A DNA stretch of 64,000 nt from an uncultured Caulobacterales bacterium (lineage in GTDB: Bacteria; Pseudomonadota; Alphaproteobacteria; Caulobacterales; Caulobacteraceae), in assembly GCA_903862425.1 (NCBI GenBank), contig CAIOYC010000031.1:38098-102097 (forward strand). The letters are read 5' to 3'. The notes beneath the pieces are model-generated. The model was not told the origin of the DNA, did not search any database, and saw only the letters and a program-made list of their open reading frames with translations. Position numbers and translations under genes: made by a program. Below, piece by piece: positions 25,308 to 36,330 of this stretch; the stretch's first letter is position 1, and the number at the start of each line of letters is the position of its first letter.

Positions 25308-26458
25308 TCCTCGTTATGCTAAGGGTCATGGCGCTCGGCCTGTGGCGCGACAAGGCCGGGCTGGTGTTGGCCTTCGTCCTGCCACCTGTGGTGTTCATCG
25401 TCTTCGCCTCGGTTTTCGGCGCCGGCGCAAGCGGCCGCCTCGACGTGCGGGCGGGGGTCGTCGATCAAGCCGCCAGCGCCGACAGTCGTCGCTTGACCAC
25501 CGCGCTCGACCGCCAGCTCGGCGGACGCCTCACCATGTATCCGGACCGCGCGGCCCTGCTGGTGGCGGTGGCCGAGGGACGGGTGGACGCCGGTCTTGTG
25601 CTAAAGGGGCCGCTAGCCTCCAGCCTGGCGCCTGCGACGGTACTGATCCATCCCGGCCGCCGCGCGGCGGGCGAGGTGCTCACCGCCCAGGTCACCGCCG
25701 TGGCGGCGCGCACCTTGCCGCAGGTGATGATGGCGCGCCAATTCGCGCCTCTGGCGCCGGTGCTGATGCTTTCCAAAGCGCAACTCGTCCGCCTCGGCGC
25801 GATGACGCCCACCGCTCCGCCGGCGCACTTTGTTGGGCAGGAGGTGCTGAGCGGCGGCGATCCGGTGGTGGTCTATTATGCCGGCGCTGTGAGCATCCTG
25901 TTCCTGATGTTCTCTTCCATGCAGGGTGCGATGAGCCTGATCGACGAGCGACGCAGTGGCATGCAGTTGCGCCTTGGCCTAAGCGTCGGCGGGACGGGGC
26001 CCCTGCTGGCCGGCCGGATGCTGTGGCTGGTGGCGTTGGGTGTAGTCCAGGCCTTAGTGCTGTTCGCGGTGGCCAAGGCTGTCTACGGCATCCCCCTGCT
26101 GGAGAGCTTCGCGCCCTGGTTGGCCACGGCGATGTGCGCGGCGGCGGCGGCGGCGGGGATCGCGCTCCTGCTGGCGGCGGCGTGCCAGACGCGCGAGCAG
26201 GCGCAGACCATCTCCACCTTCGTGATCCTGATCCTGGCGGCGGTGGGCGGCTCGATGGCGCCGCGCTTTCTCATGCCCGCCGCCCTGCAGACCCTCGGCT
26301 GGCTCACCCCCCACGCCTGGGTGATCGAGGCTTATCAGGCGGTGTTGTGGCGTCGGGTGGTCGATCTGCACGTGCTGGAGGCATGGGGTGTGCTGGCAAG
26401 CTTCGGCGCTTCAGGCTTCTTCGCCGCCCTGTTTATTGAAAGCCGCCGCCGGCTCTAG
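25304..26458 (+). CDS. ABC-2 type transporter permease, in the crt cluster
   Basis: A 384-residue membrane protein with the ABC-2 layout: one N-terminal transmembrane helix (LVLAFVLPPVVFIVFASVF), a periplasmic domain of about 170 residues, then five or six helices from about residue 200 with the conserved GAMSLIDERRSGMQLRL coupling segment and a final TPHAWVIEAYQAVL motif. Start ATG overlaps the ATPase stop (ATGA). The last four bases overlap the 3' end of crtB on the other strand. With the ATPase it forms a half-transporter pair that would act as a dimer. Confidence 0.85.
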   Translation: MILVMLRVMALGLWRDKAGLVLAFVLPPVVFIVFASVFGAGASGRLDVRAGVVDQAASADSRRLTTALDRQLGGRLTMYPDRAALLVAVAEGRVDAGLVLKGPLASSLAPATVLIHPGRRAAGEVLTAQVTAVAARTLPQVMMARQFAPLAPVLMLSKAQLVRLGAMTPTAPPAHFVGQEVLSGGDPVVVYYAGAVSILFLMFSSMQGAMSLIDERRSGMQLRLGLSVGGTGPLLAGRMLWLVALGVVQALVLFAVAKAVYGIPLLESFAPWLATAMCAAAAAAGIALLLAAACQTREQAQTISTFVILILAAVGGSMAPRFLMPAALQTLGWLTPHAWVIEAYQAVLWRRVVDLHVLEAWGVLASFGASGFFAALFIESRRRL

Positions 26459-27398
26459 AGCGGCGTCCATAGCGGGGGGCGTTCAGGCTCGGCGTCCCAA
26501 CTATCAAGTGTAGCGGCGCGGGCGGCGACGATGCCGCCTTCCATTACGCGGAGGAGCTTGGTGGAGGCGCTGGTGGACGCGCGGCGGTCCATGCCCTCGG
26601 GCCCCATGGCGAGCACCTTGACGCCGATCTGGCGATAGACGCCTCGTGCCGCCGCGATGGCCCAAGCGGAGCGGAACCCGAGCGCTTTCAGCCCCCAGCG
26701 CGCGGAGGCGTAATAGGGCTCCGCCGCCGCCAGCAGGCGCTGCGTGGCCGAGAATACCGCCGCTCGATTGGCGGGATCGGCAACCGCCTCGGGATCGCCG
26801 GCCGCCGCGCCCAGCCACTCTGCGGGCAGGTAGACCCGTCCACCCTTGGCGTCCTCAATCACGTCGCGGGATATGTTGGTGAGTTGAAGCGCAAGGCCGA
26901 GGTCTGCGGCGCGGCGCAGGGTCGCAAGGTCGCTGACCCCCATCACCTGCGCCATCATCACCCCCACAACGCCCGCCACGTGATAGGCGTAGAGCAGCGT
27001 GTCCTCCAGGGTCTGATAGGTTCGCCCCTCCACATCCATGCGGAAGCCTTCGAGCAGGTCGAGGGGATAGCGCGCCGCCATGCCGTGGCGCAGGGCGACG
27101 CGCTGGAAGGCGGCGAAGGCGGTATCATCCATGGTCTCGCCAGCCAGAGCGCGACGAGTGTTGTCCTCCAGCTCGACCAGCTTGGCCTTGGCCAGCACCG
27201 GGTCGAGCCCGACCGCGCCGCGGCCCATAACCTGGCCGTCGATCTCGTCATCGCAGTGCCGACACCAAGCGTAGAGCAGATAGGCATCCTCTCGAACCTT
27301 GGGATCGAACAGGCGGGCGGCGGCGGCGAAACTGGTGGACCCCTTCTGGATACTGGCCCGACTGGCGTCGAGGATCCCATCCCTTGTCGAGGTGTCGC

Positions 27399-27402
<4 letters not shown>
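26455..27402 (-). CDS. crtB: Phytoene synthase CrtB
   Basis: A 315-residue squalene/phytoene synthase. The two Asp-rich substrate sites are CRHCDDEIDG (about residues 47-56) and LTNISRDVIEDAKGGRVYLP (about 172-191). The segment GFRMDVEGRTYQTLEDTLLYAYHVAGVVG is typical for the family. It joins two GGPP molecules to phytoene at the membrane surface. It is the last gene of crtY-crtI-crtB and overlaps crtI by 4 bp (ATGA). Confidence 0.95.
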
Positions 27403-28879
<1,477 letters not shown>

Positions 28880-28883
<4 letters not shown>

Positions 28884-30049
28884 GCATGCCCCTTTTCACG
28901 GAGACAGCGCATCGCGGCGCCCACCGGCACCGGCGGTTTGCCGCTCAGGATTCGCAGCTTATCGAAGCCCGTGAGCTTTGCGGCGTAGAATCGTCCGATC
29001 AGCGGCTCTGACAGACCATAGAACCGTTCAAGCACCCGATAGCGCTGGCCCGGTGCGGCGGCGCGGAACAGCATCCGGTCGAGCAGACGGAAGAAGGCGC
29101 GTTCGCGCCAAAGCCGAATGGAGCGCTCGCGCACCAGCCGCTCTACCGAAGGGCCATCGATTACCGGCAAGGCACAGAGGGCGTTGGCGAGGCCCACCGC
29201 GTCGGGCAGGGAATAGCCGGTGGTGGGGTGGAAAAGCGCGGCGCGCAGACCCGACAGGGCCATACCGTTCGCCCGCGCCCAATGGCCTTCGATGTCGCCA
29301 TCGAGGGCCACGGGCAGCACGCCCTCTTCCTCGCCCGTCACGGCCTCGATGGTCCAGCCCTGCGCCTCGGCATAATCGGCGATGCCGCGGCGCATGTCCT
29401 CGCGATCCAAGCCTTCGCCGTCGGTATATCGAGTGTCCTCGATCAGCAGGGTCCGCGCATCCCAGGGCAGGACGTAGAGGAAGCGGTAGCCGTCCTTCTG
29501 ATCCACCGTGGCGTCCATGATGATCGGGCCGTCGAGGTCGTGGTCGGCGATGAGACTGACGGTCTGGCCAACGAACTTCTGATAGCCGAGCGCGAGGTCG
29601 GGCAAGGGGCCGGGGCCCCGTCCATCGACTACCGCCGAGGCGTGCAGGCGCCGCCCATCGATGAGGGTTACGCCACACGGGTCGAGGGCGGTGATGCGCG
29701 CATGCGTCAGCACGCGATCACCCAGGGCGGCGCTGAGCACGTCGTGGAACTGCTCGGAACTGCAGCTGCGATAGCCGGTGGCGACCGTGCGTCGTCGGTG
29801 GGGAAAACGGACCTCGTACCGGTCCCAGGACCGGGTCACCAGGGGCGCTATCCAGGCGCCGTCGGCGTCGAGGTCGGAGGCGAAGAACGACCAGGTGTGG
29901 CGCCCGCCGAGGCGCTCGCCGCTTTCGACCAGGGTGAAGGTCACCTCCGGCCGCACCTGCGCCAGGCGGTAAGCGATCAACCCATTGGCCAACCCACCCC
30001 CGGCAAGCAGCAGATCGGTCTTCTGGTCGCTCACCCCCGGCTCGCTCAT
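28880..30049 (-). CDS. crtY: Lycopene beta-cyclase CrtY
   Basis: A 389-residue bacterial lycopene cyclase. The N-terminal LLLAGGGLANGLIAYRL is the FAD-binding motif, followed by LGGRHTWSFFASDL, which is typical of CrtY. The cyclase motifs DGRGP, FVGQTVSL, MDATVDQKDGYRFLYVLPW and FHPTTGYSLPDAVGLA are all visible. It forms both beta rings of beta-carotene. First gene of the minus-strand crt operon and divergent from the aldehyde oxidase operon, leaving about 160 bases for the two promoters. Confidence 0.94.
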
Positions 30050-30211
30050 CCCGCCTCAGTCGTTGAATTCGGACTCTGGCCGAACGGTGACGCTCGATGT
30101 GATAGCCGAAACCGCTTCGAACCGCCACGGAAGACGATCATCTCAACCTTCGTGGAAAGCAAACCCGTCTCCGCGCGTTGAGAGGGCATCCTGATTTTCC
30201 GAGAGGCGGGC

Positions 30212-30742
30212 ATGCAGTTTTTCGTCAACGGTGGCGAGGTCGATATCGACTTCGACCCGAGAACCTCGCTCCTTGATTTATTGCGCGAGCGGCTGCACCT
30301 GTTCGGTCCTAAGAAGGGGTGCAACCAAGGCGCCTGTGGTGCGTGCACTGTCTTAGTTGATGGCGTCCGCATCAATAGCTGCCTGGCGCTTGCAGTCCAA
30401 TATCAGGGTCGTGAAATCGTCACTGTCGAAGGACTGGGCGTCCCCGGTGCGCTCCATCCCCTGCAAGCCGCCTTTGTCGAGCACGACGGTTTCCAGTGTG
30501 GGTACTGCACACCAGGGCAAATCTGCTCAGCGATCGGCATGGTCAGCGAACTGAAGCAGGGGGTTCCCAGCCATGTCAGCGCAGATGTAGCCGCCGAGAG
30601 CTTCCCACTCGACCACGACGAACTTCGTGAAAGGATGAGTGGCAATCTATGCCGTTGCGGCGCTTACAACGGTATTGTCGATGCCATTCAGGAGACATTT
30701 GGCGAAGCCAAGGCCGAGTCTGAAAAGTCGGAGGCCGCCTGA
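30212..30742 (+). CDS. Aldehyde oxidase 2Fe-2S subunit (PaoA/YagT-like)
   Basis: A 176-residue iron-sulfur subunit of the xanthine oxidase family. The plant-ferredoxin-type cluster ligands are in GCNQGACGACTVL, and the second 2Fe-2S domain has CGYCTPGQ and NLCRCGAYNGI. E. coli PaoA carries a Tat leader; here the protein begins directly MQFFVNGG, so the complex is probably cytoplasmic or exported by another route. GAGAGGCGG supports the start. It is coupled to the next gene by a TGATG overlap. It passes electrons from the molybdenum site to FAD. Confidence 0.9.
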   Translation: MQFFVNGGEVDIDFDPRTSLLDLLRERLHLFGPKKGCNQGACGACTVLVDGVRINSCLALAVQYQGREIVTVEGLGVPGALHPLQAAFVEHDGFQCGYCTPGQICSAIGMVSELKQGVPSHVSADVAAESFPLDHDELRERMSGNLCRCGAYNGIVDAIQETFGEAKAESEKSEAA

Positions 30743-31728
30743 TGACGCCCTTCCTTTATGAACGCGCCACCGACGCCCAGACCGCCCTAGCGCTTGGGTC
30801 CCGTGACGGCGCTCGCTATCTCGCCGGCGGCACCAATTTGGTCGATCTGATGCGCGAGACCATCGAGCGTCCTGAGATACTGGTCGATGTCGCCGGCCTG
30901 TTCGATCAGATCGAAGACACGGACGAGGGCAGCCTAAGGATCGGCGCCGGGGTCAAGAACACCGGGCTCGCTGCCGACCGACGCGTGCGCGAGCGATTCC
31001 CCATGCTTTCGCAGGCCATCCTCGCGGGCGCCTCGGCACAGATCCGCAATGTGGCGACCGTCGGGGGCAATCTGCTCCAGCGGACGCGATGCGGATACTT
31101 CTACGATGACGCCGCCCGCTGCAATAAACGGGAAGCCAGCGCCGGTTGTGATGCGGTCGAGGGGTTCAACCGCAATCACGCTATCCTGGGCGCATCGAAG
31201 GCCTGCGTAGCGACTCATCCATCAGACATGGCGGTCGCCTTGGCAGCCCTCGATGCTGTGGTGAATATCGAAAGTCAGGACGGACATCGTAGCATCCCGC
31301 TCGTCGATTTCCATGTCCTGCCAGGTGAGACGCCGCAGATCGAGACGGTGCTGAGACGCGGCGAACTGATCGCAGGGGTGACGGTTGCTCCGAACGGTAT
31401 CGCCGCTCGCTCCCGCTATCGAAAGGTCCGTGACCGCGCCTCCTACGCCTTTGCGCTGATCTCCGTCGCGGCGGGCCTGGAAATGGATGGCGGCGTAATC
31501 AAGGACGTCCGCATCGCCTTGGGCGGCGTCGCCCACAAGCCGTGGCGGGCCATCATCGCCGAGGCTGCTCTGAAGGGCGGTCCGCCTACCCGGGCGGCCT
31601 TCGAAGAGGCTGCAGAAGCGGAGCTTGCCGCCGCGCGGGGACTTCGGGACAACGCATTCAAGATCGAACTCGCTAGGCGGGTGATTGTCGATACCCTTTC
31701 CAAACTCGCCGACCAGGGAGTCCGCTGA
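30742..31728 (+). CDS. Aldehyde oxidase FAD-binding subunit (PaoB/YagS-like)
   Basis: A 328-residue FAD-binding subunit. YLAGGTNLVDLMRE near residues 28-41 and VATVGGNLLQ form the flavin-binding site. The loop RTRCGYFYDDAARCNKREAS with GCDAV is the extra Cys cluster that binds an additional 4Fe-4S in PaoB-type subunits and is absent from plain xanthine dehydrogenases. The C-terminal CO dehydrogenase flavoprotein domain follows. Both ends overlap neighbouring genes by one base, showing tight coupling with the other subunits. Confidence 0.92.
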   Translation: MTPFLYERATDAQTALALGSRDGARYLAGGTNLVDLMRETIERPEILVDVAGLFDQIEDTDEGSLRIGAGVKNTGLAADRRVRERFPMLSQAILAGASAQIRNVATVGGNLLQRTRCGYFYDDAARCNKREASAGCDAVEGFNRNHAILGASKACVATHPSDMAVALAALDAVVNIESQDGHRSIPLVDFHVLPGETPQIETVLRRGELIAGVTVAPNGIAARSRYRKVRDRASYAFALISVAAGLEMDGGVIKDVRIALGGVAHKPWRAIIAEAALKGGPPTRAAFEEAAEAELAAARGLRDNAFKIELARRVIVDTLSKLADQGVR

Positions 31729-34040
31729 TGCCGATCCTCCAGGACGCCCTGCAGGCCGTGATGAAAAAAGCTATCGCCTTGGCCCCTGATAGCTTCATCC
31801 CCGGCGGGAAGCCCGACCCCCTGATCCGCCACAAGCACGGGCTGATCGGCGCCTCCGTCAATAGGATCGACGGGCCGCTCAAGGTGTCTGGCCAGGCCAC
31901 CTTCGCCGCCGAGTTTCCCATGCAGAATATGGTCTATGCGGCGCTAAAGTATTCGACCATCGCGCGCGGTCGCATCGTCGACATCGACACCTCGGCCGCA
32001 GAGTCCGCCCTCGGGGTCGTCCTGGTGATGACCTACAGGAACGCGCCACGCCTGAAACCCATGCCGCCTTTCATGAGCCAGCCCAAAGCAGCCGGCGGTG
32101 ATGACGTGCCGATCATGCAGGACGATCAGATTCACTGGAATGGGCAGCCGGTGGCGCTGGTTTTGGCTGGCACTCAGGAAGAGGCTGATCACGCCCAGTC
32201 TCTGATCCGCGTCACCTATGAGGCAGGAGCGGATGGGGTAACCTCGCTTGCCAAGGCTAAGGCTAATGGGTCTGAGCCTGGCCTGTTCCAGGGTGAGCCG
32301 CTGAAGCTCGAGATCAAGGACGCCGAGGCGATGCTGGCGGCTGCTCCGCATAAGGTGGACGTCCGCTACACGACGCCTCGTCACAACCACAACCCCATCG
32401 AGTTGCACGCCGCGACACTTTATTGGGAAGGGGATCGTCTGCGTATTCACGATACGGTGCAGGCGGTCGCCCACGAAGCCTGGACGCTGGCGCACGTATT
32501 CGACATTCCCGAAGAGCATGTTCGCGTCACCTCGCCCTATGTGGGCGGCGGCTTCGGGTCCAAGACGCTTTGGCAACACCAGGTGCTTGCGGCGGCGGCC
32601 TCCAGGCTGGCGGGCCGACCGGTTCGGGTCATGCTGTCGCGCGAAGGGGTGTTCCGCATCGTCGGCGGGCGGACGATCACCGAGCAGCGCGTGGCCATCG
32701 GCGCCCAGGAAGACGGGAGCTTCGACGCCCTGATCCATACGGGCACGGTGGCGATGACGCCGCACAACAACATGCCCGAGCCTTTTATCCTGCCTGCGCG
32801 CAGCGCCTACGCCTCCAAAAGCTTCCTGCTCGACGTGGAGACCGTCAAAATGAACATGACGGCCAATACGTTCATGCGGGCGCCGGGCGAAGCGGTGGGC
32901 ACCTTCGGGCTAGAGTGCGCCATCGACGAGTTGGCCCACGCGATGGGTATGGACCCCATCGAGCTTCGCCTGAAGAACGAGCCGGAGAAGGACCCGACCA
33001 CAGGCCTGCCTTTCTCTCAGCGTGGCGTCGATCAGGCCTGGAAGGATGGCCGTGAGCGGTTCGGCTGGGACAAGCGCAAGGCGCCGGGCGCCCTGCGCGA
33101 CGGTGACTGGCTGGTGGGAATGGGCTGCGCGACGGGCACCTATCCCTATTACCGCATGCCGGGTGGGGCGGCGCGCCTCACCTTGAGCAGGGAAGGGCGC
33201 GCGACCGTCGGTATCGCCGCACACGAGATGGGCATGGGGACGTCCACGGCCCAGACTCAGATCGCCGCCGAGCGGTTGGGTCTGCCGATGGAGGCCATCA
33301 CCTTCAACTATGCCGACACCGATCTTCCAGGCATCGTTCTGGCGGGCGGCTCCCAGCAGACCGCCGCGATCGGAGCGGCCGTGATCGCCGCCCATCACAA
33401 GTTGGTGGAAGAACTATTGAAGCTCGCCGGCAACGACTCGCCGCTGGCAGGCCTGAAGCCCGATGAAGTCGGTGGGCTCGATGGCGGCCTCTGCGCGCTT
33501 GAGGATGAGAGCCGTTGCGAAAGCTATGCATCGATCCTCTCGCGTGCGCAGCAGGATAAGGTCACGGTGGAGGCCGAAGCGCCGATGCCGCTGGAGCTGC
33601 AACACTGGTCTATGCACTCCCACAGCGCGCTTTTCTGCGAAGTGCGCGTGAACACCGTCACCGGCGAAGTTCGCGTTAGCCGCTTTCTGGGCTCATTCGA
33701 TTGCGGCCGGATCATCAACGCCAAGACGGCCGCCAGTCAATTCAGAGGCGGAATCATCATGGGGCTGGGCCTAGCGCTCATGGAGGAAAGCCAGTTCGAC
33801 GAACGAACCGGTCGGATCATGAACCCTTCGCTCGCCGAGTATCACGTGCCAGTCCACCTTGATGTGCCTGAGATCGATGTGATGTGGACCGACGAACCTG
33901 ATCCGCACACCCCAATGGGTGCACGTGGCGTCGGTGAGATCGGCATCACAGGCGTGGGCGCGGCGGTGGCCAATGCGATCTTCAACGCGACAGGCAAGCG
34001 CGTGCGGGACCTGCCCATCACGCTTGACAGGCTGCTCTAG
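31728..34040 (+). CDS. Aldehyde oxidase molybdopterin subunit (PaoC/YagR-like)
   Basis: A 770-residue catalytic subunit. The molybdenum-cofactor motifs are YVGGGFGSKT (about residue 270), TFMRAPGEAVGTFG, and GMGTSTAQTQIAAERLG. The catalytic Glu lies in GARGVGEIGITGVGAA near the C-terminus. The sequence resembles PaoC/YagR more than XdhB. The enzyme oxidises aldehydes to acids. No dedicated PaoD-type cofactor-insertion chaperone lies next to it, so such a factor must be encoded elsewhere. Its stop at 34040 ends the operon. Confidence 0.92.
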   Translation: MPILQDALQAVMKKAIALAPDSFIPGGKPDPLIRHKHGLIGASVNRIDGPLKVSGQATFAAEFPMQNMVYAALKYSTIARGRIVDIDTSAAESALGVVLVMTYRNAPRLKPMPPFMSQPKAAGGDDVPIMQDDQIHWNGQPVALVLAGTQEEADHAQSLIRVTYEAGADGVTSLAKAKANGSEPGLFQGEPLKLEIKDAEAMLAAAPHKVDVRYTTPRHNHNPIELHAATLYWEGDRLRIHDTVQAVAHEAWTLAHVFDIPEEHVRVTSPYVGGGFGSKTLWQHQVLAAAASRLAGRPVRVMLSREGVFRIVGGRTITEQRVAIGAQEDGSFDALIHTGTVAMTPHNNMPEPFILPARSAYASKSFLLDVETVKMNMTANTFMRAPGEAVGTFGLECAIDELAHAMGMDPIELRLKNEPEKDPTTGLPFSQRGVDQAWKDGRERFGWDKRKAPGALRDGDWLVGMGCATGTYPYYRMPGGAARLTLSREGRATVGIAAHEMGMGTSTAQTQIAAERLGLPMEAITFNYADTDLPGIVLAGGSQQTAAIGAAVIAAHHKLVEELLKLAGNDSPLAGLKPDEVGGLDGGLCALEDESRCESYASILSRAQQDKVTVEAEAPMPLELQHWSMHSHSALFCEVRVNTVTGEVRVSRFLGSFDCGRIINAKTAASQFRGGIIMGLGLALMEESQFDERTGRIMNPSLAEYHVPVHLDVPEIDVMWTDEPDPHTPMGARGVGEIGITGVGAAVANAIFNATGKRVRDLPITLDRLL

Positions 34041-34218
34041 CAGGTCTCCCCATCGCAACCGTCCCGCAATCGTGTCTGCTGCGCACCGAGTTTTGAGCTT
34101 TTGGTCGTTTTCGTCAGTGAGGTGACGGCATAATGGGCGTGGCGAGCCGCGCCTATTCCTAGTAGGCTGAGAGATCACACTACCCTTTGTTACGTGACGA
34201 AAGTGCAGGAGGGGCCGG

Positions 34219-34722
34219 ATGAATATGGCGCTTGCGCGCAATAAGTTCGTTGCAAAGAAAGGCCTGTTGGCCTGCGGCGTTTCAGTGCTGATCACGCTGG
34301 CCCTGGGTGCTCTCGGGGGCCTAGCGACCTTTTCCAGTGTCGCCACTTGGTATGCTCAGCTGAACAAACCGGCGTTCAATCCGCCCAACTTCGTTTTCGG
34401 GCCGGTCTGGACGATCCTGTATATTATCATGGCCTTGGCGGCCTGGAGGGTGTGGCTTCAGGCCGAAGGCGCAGACAGGCGCACAGCCCTGGTCCTCTAC
34501 GCCGCCCAGCTTGTTCTGAATCTTGGCTGGTCCGTCATCTTCTTTGGACTTCGTCAGCCGGCCTTCGCCCTCGGCGAAATCATTATCCTCTTCCTCGCCA
34601 TTCTCGCTACCATCGGCGCCTTCTGGCGTGTGGACCGCTTGGCCAGCCTGATGATGACGCCCTATGCCGTGTGGGTCGCCTTCGCCTCGTTCCTGAATTT
34701 TGGTATCTGGCGACTCAACTAA
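34219..34722 (+). CDS. tspO: TspO/MBR-family tryptophan-rich sensory protein
   Basis: A 167-residue membrane protein with five transmembrane helices, the standard TspO length. Conserved features are WYAQLNKPAFNPPNFVFGPVWTILY after helix 1, MALAAWRVW, LVLNLGWSVIFF, and the C-terminal YAVWVAFASFLNFGIWRLN. TspO binds tetrapyrroles and affects porphyrin export and stress responses, and in Rhodobacter affects photosynthesis-gene expression. AGGAGGGG upstream of the ATG is strong. It is followed by about 230 bases without a gene in which I see no RNA or terminator motif. Confidence 0.92.
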   Translation: MNMALARNKFVAKKGLLACGVSVLITLALGALGGLATFSSVATWYAQLNKPAFNPPNFVFGPVWTILYIIMALAAWRVWLQAEGADRRTALVLYAAQLVLNLGWSVIFFGLRQPAFALGEIIILFLAILATIGAFWRVDRLASLMMTPYAVWVAFASFLNFGIWRLN

Positions 34723-34953
34723 TCGCCTTGTGCGAAGCGGACTCCATTGCTGGTGTTCGACTAGCATACAGCCGTGCTCGCCCTCGCGAGCGCGCAGGCG
34801 CTGATCGCCGCGGCGGCGTTTTGCGCACGACCCGCAACAGGACCCCAATCGGACCTTCGCTGGTCTAGCAGTAAAGGTCGGCTGGTTGACGCCTACAGCA
34901 TCGCCCTCACGGGGTTCCATGACGCCTGACAGTGGCTTTCCTTTGCACTGTGC

Positions 34954-35598
34954 TCAGGTCTTTAGCGCCCGGGCCACCACAGGCGCCAGTCGCTCTGCAA
35001 GCAGCCGGACGCCTCGCGCATTTGGGTGCAAGCCATCCGCCTGCTTCATCGCCGGATTGTCCAGCACGCCCTCGAGAAGATCGGGCGTCACAAAGACGCC
35101 GGGTGCTTTTCGGAGGCTCTTGAAGAAGGCATCGACTTCTCCGCCGTAAGCACCGGACGCCTTTCCGGGCGGCGAGGCGCTACACGCGACGACCCGGATG
35201 TGGCGGGTTCGAAGCCGAGCGATAATGGCGAGCATATTACGTTTGGTATCCCCCACCGGGATGGATTGAAGATAGTCATTACCCCCGAGTTCGACGACGC
35301 AAAGGGTTGTGTCGGGTTGAACGCTGAAGTCTAATCGTGCGAGACCTCCGGCGGTCGTGTCGCCGGAGACGCCGGCCCCTCGCACGACCGCGGTGACGCC
35401 AAGCCGAGCGAGACTTTGCTGCAGCTGAGCGGGAAGTGCATCCGCAGCGGCAAGTCCCAACCCGGCCGTAATCGAATCCCCAAGTATCGTAACAATCTGG
35501 GCGTTGCTAGGAGCCGCTCTCGCCGGCAGAGCTCCTATCGAGGCCAAGGCCCCGAACACCAGACGGCGGGTGATAAAAGCGCGGGCGGAGGCGGTCAT
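34954..35598 (-). CDS. tesA: Arylesterase / acyl-CoA thioesterase I-like GDSL hydrolase
   Basis: A 214-residue SGNH-fold hydrolase with signal peptide. The nucleophile block is LGDSITAG (Ser42), block III is ELGGNDYLQ, and the C-terminal catalytic Asp/His pair is in DGLHPNARG. The leader contains TRRLVFG, which could be read as Tat-like, but ordinary Sec export is as likely; the enzyme should be periplasmic. It is divergent from an ABC ATPase/permease pair; the same arrangement (tesA beside ybbA-ybbP) is well known in E. coli. Confidence 0.9.
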   Translation of the reverse strand: MTASARAFITRRLVFGALASIGALPARAAPSNAQIVTILGDSITAGLGLAAADALPAQLQQSLARLGVTAVVRGAGVSGDTTAGGLARLDFSVQPDTTLCVVELGGNDYLQSIPVGDTKRNMLAIIARLRTRHIRVVACSASPPGKASGAYGGEVDAFFKSLRKAPGVFVTPDLLEGVLDNPAMKQADGLHPNARGVRLLAERLAPVVARALKT

Positions 35599-35652
35599 GC
35601 TTCCCTATGTAAAGCGCTGGCGCATCGCCTCAACCGGTCTGCAGGACTTCCA

Positions 35653-36330
35653 ATGAACGCGGCGCCGCTTCTGCAGCTTTCTCGTGTGGATCTAACTCTG
35701 CCTTCGAGCGCCGGACCCGTCGAGATCCTGCGCGGCGCGGATCTTGAGGTGGCTGCCAGAGAAATCCTGGCGGTGGTCGGCCCATCTGGCTCAGGCAAGT
35801 CTTCACTTATCTCAGTGGCGGCAGGCCTCGAGCAACCGACCGCGGGAAGTGTGCGCCTTTTCGGCGAAGATCTTTCCAAACTCAACGAGGATGGCCGGGC
35901 AAAGCTGCGCCGGGGCAGGGCGGCGTTGGTGTTCCAATCCTTCCACCTGTTACCGAATATGACCGTCGAGGAAAATGTCAGCGCACCGCTCGATATTGCG
36001 GGCCGTCGGGACGCCATGACTGCGGCGCGTCGTTGGCTTGGCAAGGTTGGACTGAGCCATCGACTCACCCACTACCCACACCAGCTCTCCGGCGGCGAGC
36101 AGCAACGCGTGGCGCTGGCCCGCGCACTCGCGGTCGAGCCGGCGCTCTTGTTCGCCGACGAACCTACCGGCAATCTCGACCAGGCGACGGCGACCCAGAT
36201 TGCCGACCTCATGTTTTCTCTCGTTCGTGAAACCGGAGCCGCAATGGTGCTGGTCACTCACGACCCTGTGCTGGCGGCGCGGGCAAGTCGCAGGGTGCGG
36301 GTAGACCAAGGGCGGCTGCTAGCGGCATGA
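35653..36330 (+). CDS. ybbA: ABC transporter ATP-binding protein, YbbA-like
   Basis: A 225-residue ATPase of the LolD/MacB family. Walker A is GPSGSGKSS, the Q-loop VFQSFHLLPNMTVEEN, the signature LSGGEQQRVALARAL, and Walker B LLFADEPTGNLD with the H-loop VTHD. ATG 35653 is the natural start after the tesA divergence; a longer frame upstream runs through tesA antisense. It overlaps the permease gene by 4 bp. Family members drive FtsX-type mechanotransmission or lipoprotein release rather than classical transport. Confidence 0.9.
   Translation: MNAAPLLQLSRVDLTLPSSAGPVEILRGADLEVAAREILAVVGPSGSGKSSLISVAAGLEQPTAGSVRLFGEDLSKLNEDGRAKLRRGRAALVFQSFHLLPNMTVEENVSAPLDIAGRRDAMTAARRWLGKVGLSHRLTHYPHQLSGGEQQRVALARALAVEPALLFADEPTGNLDQATATQIADLMFSLVRETGAAMVLVTHDPVLAARASRRVRVDQGRLLAA

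Noticed and set aside
34723..34953. Possible tRNA or small RNA between tspO and tesA
   Set aside because: I looked for a tRNA-like cloverleaf and T-loop and found neither; no hairpin with T-run.
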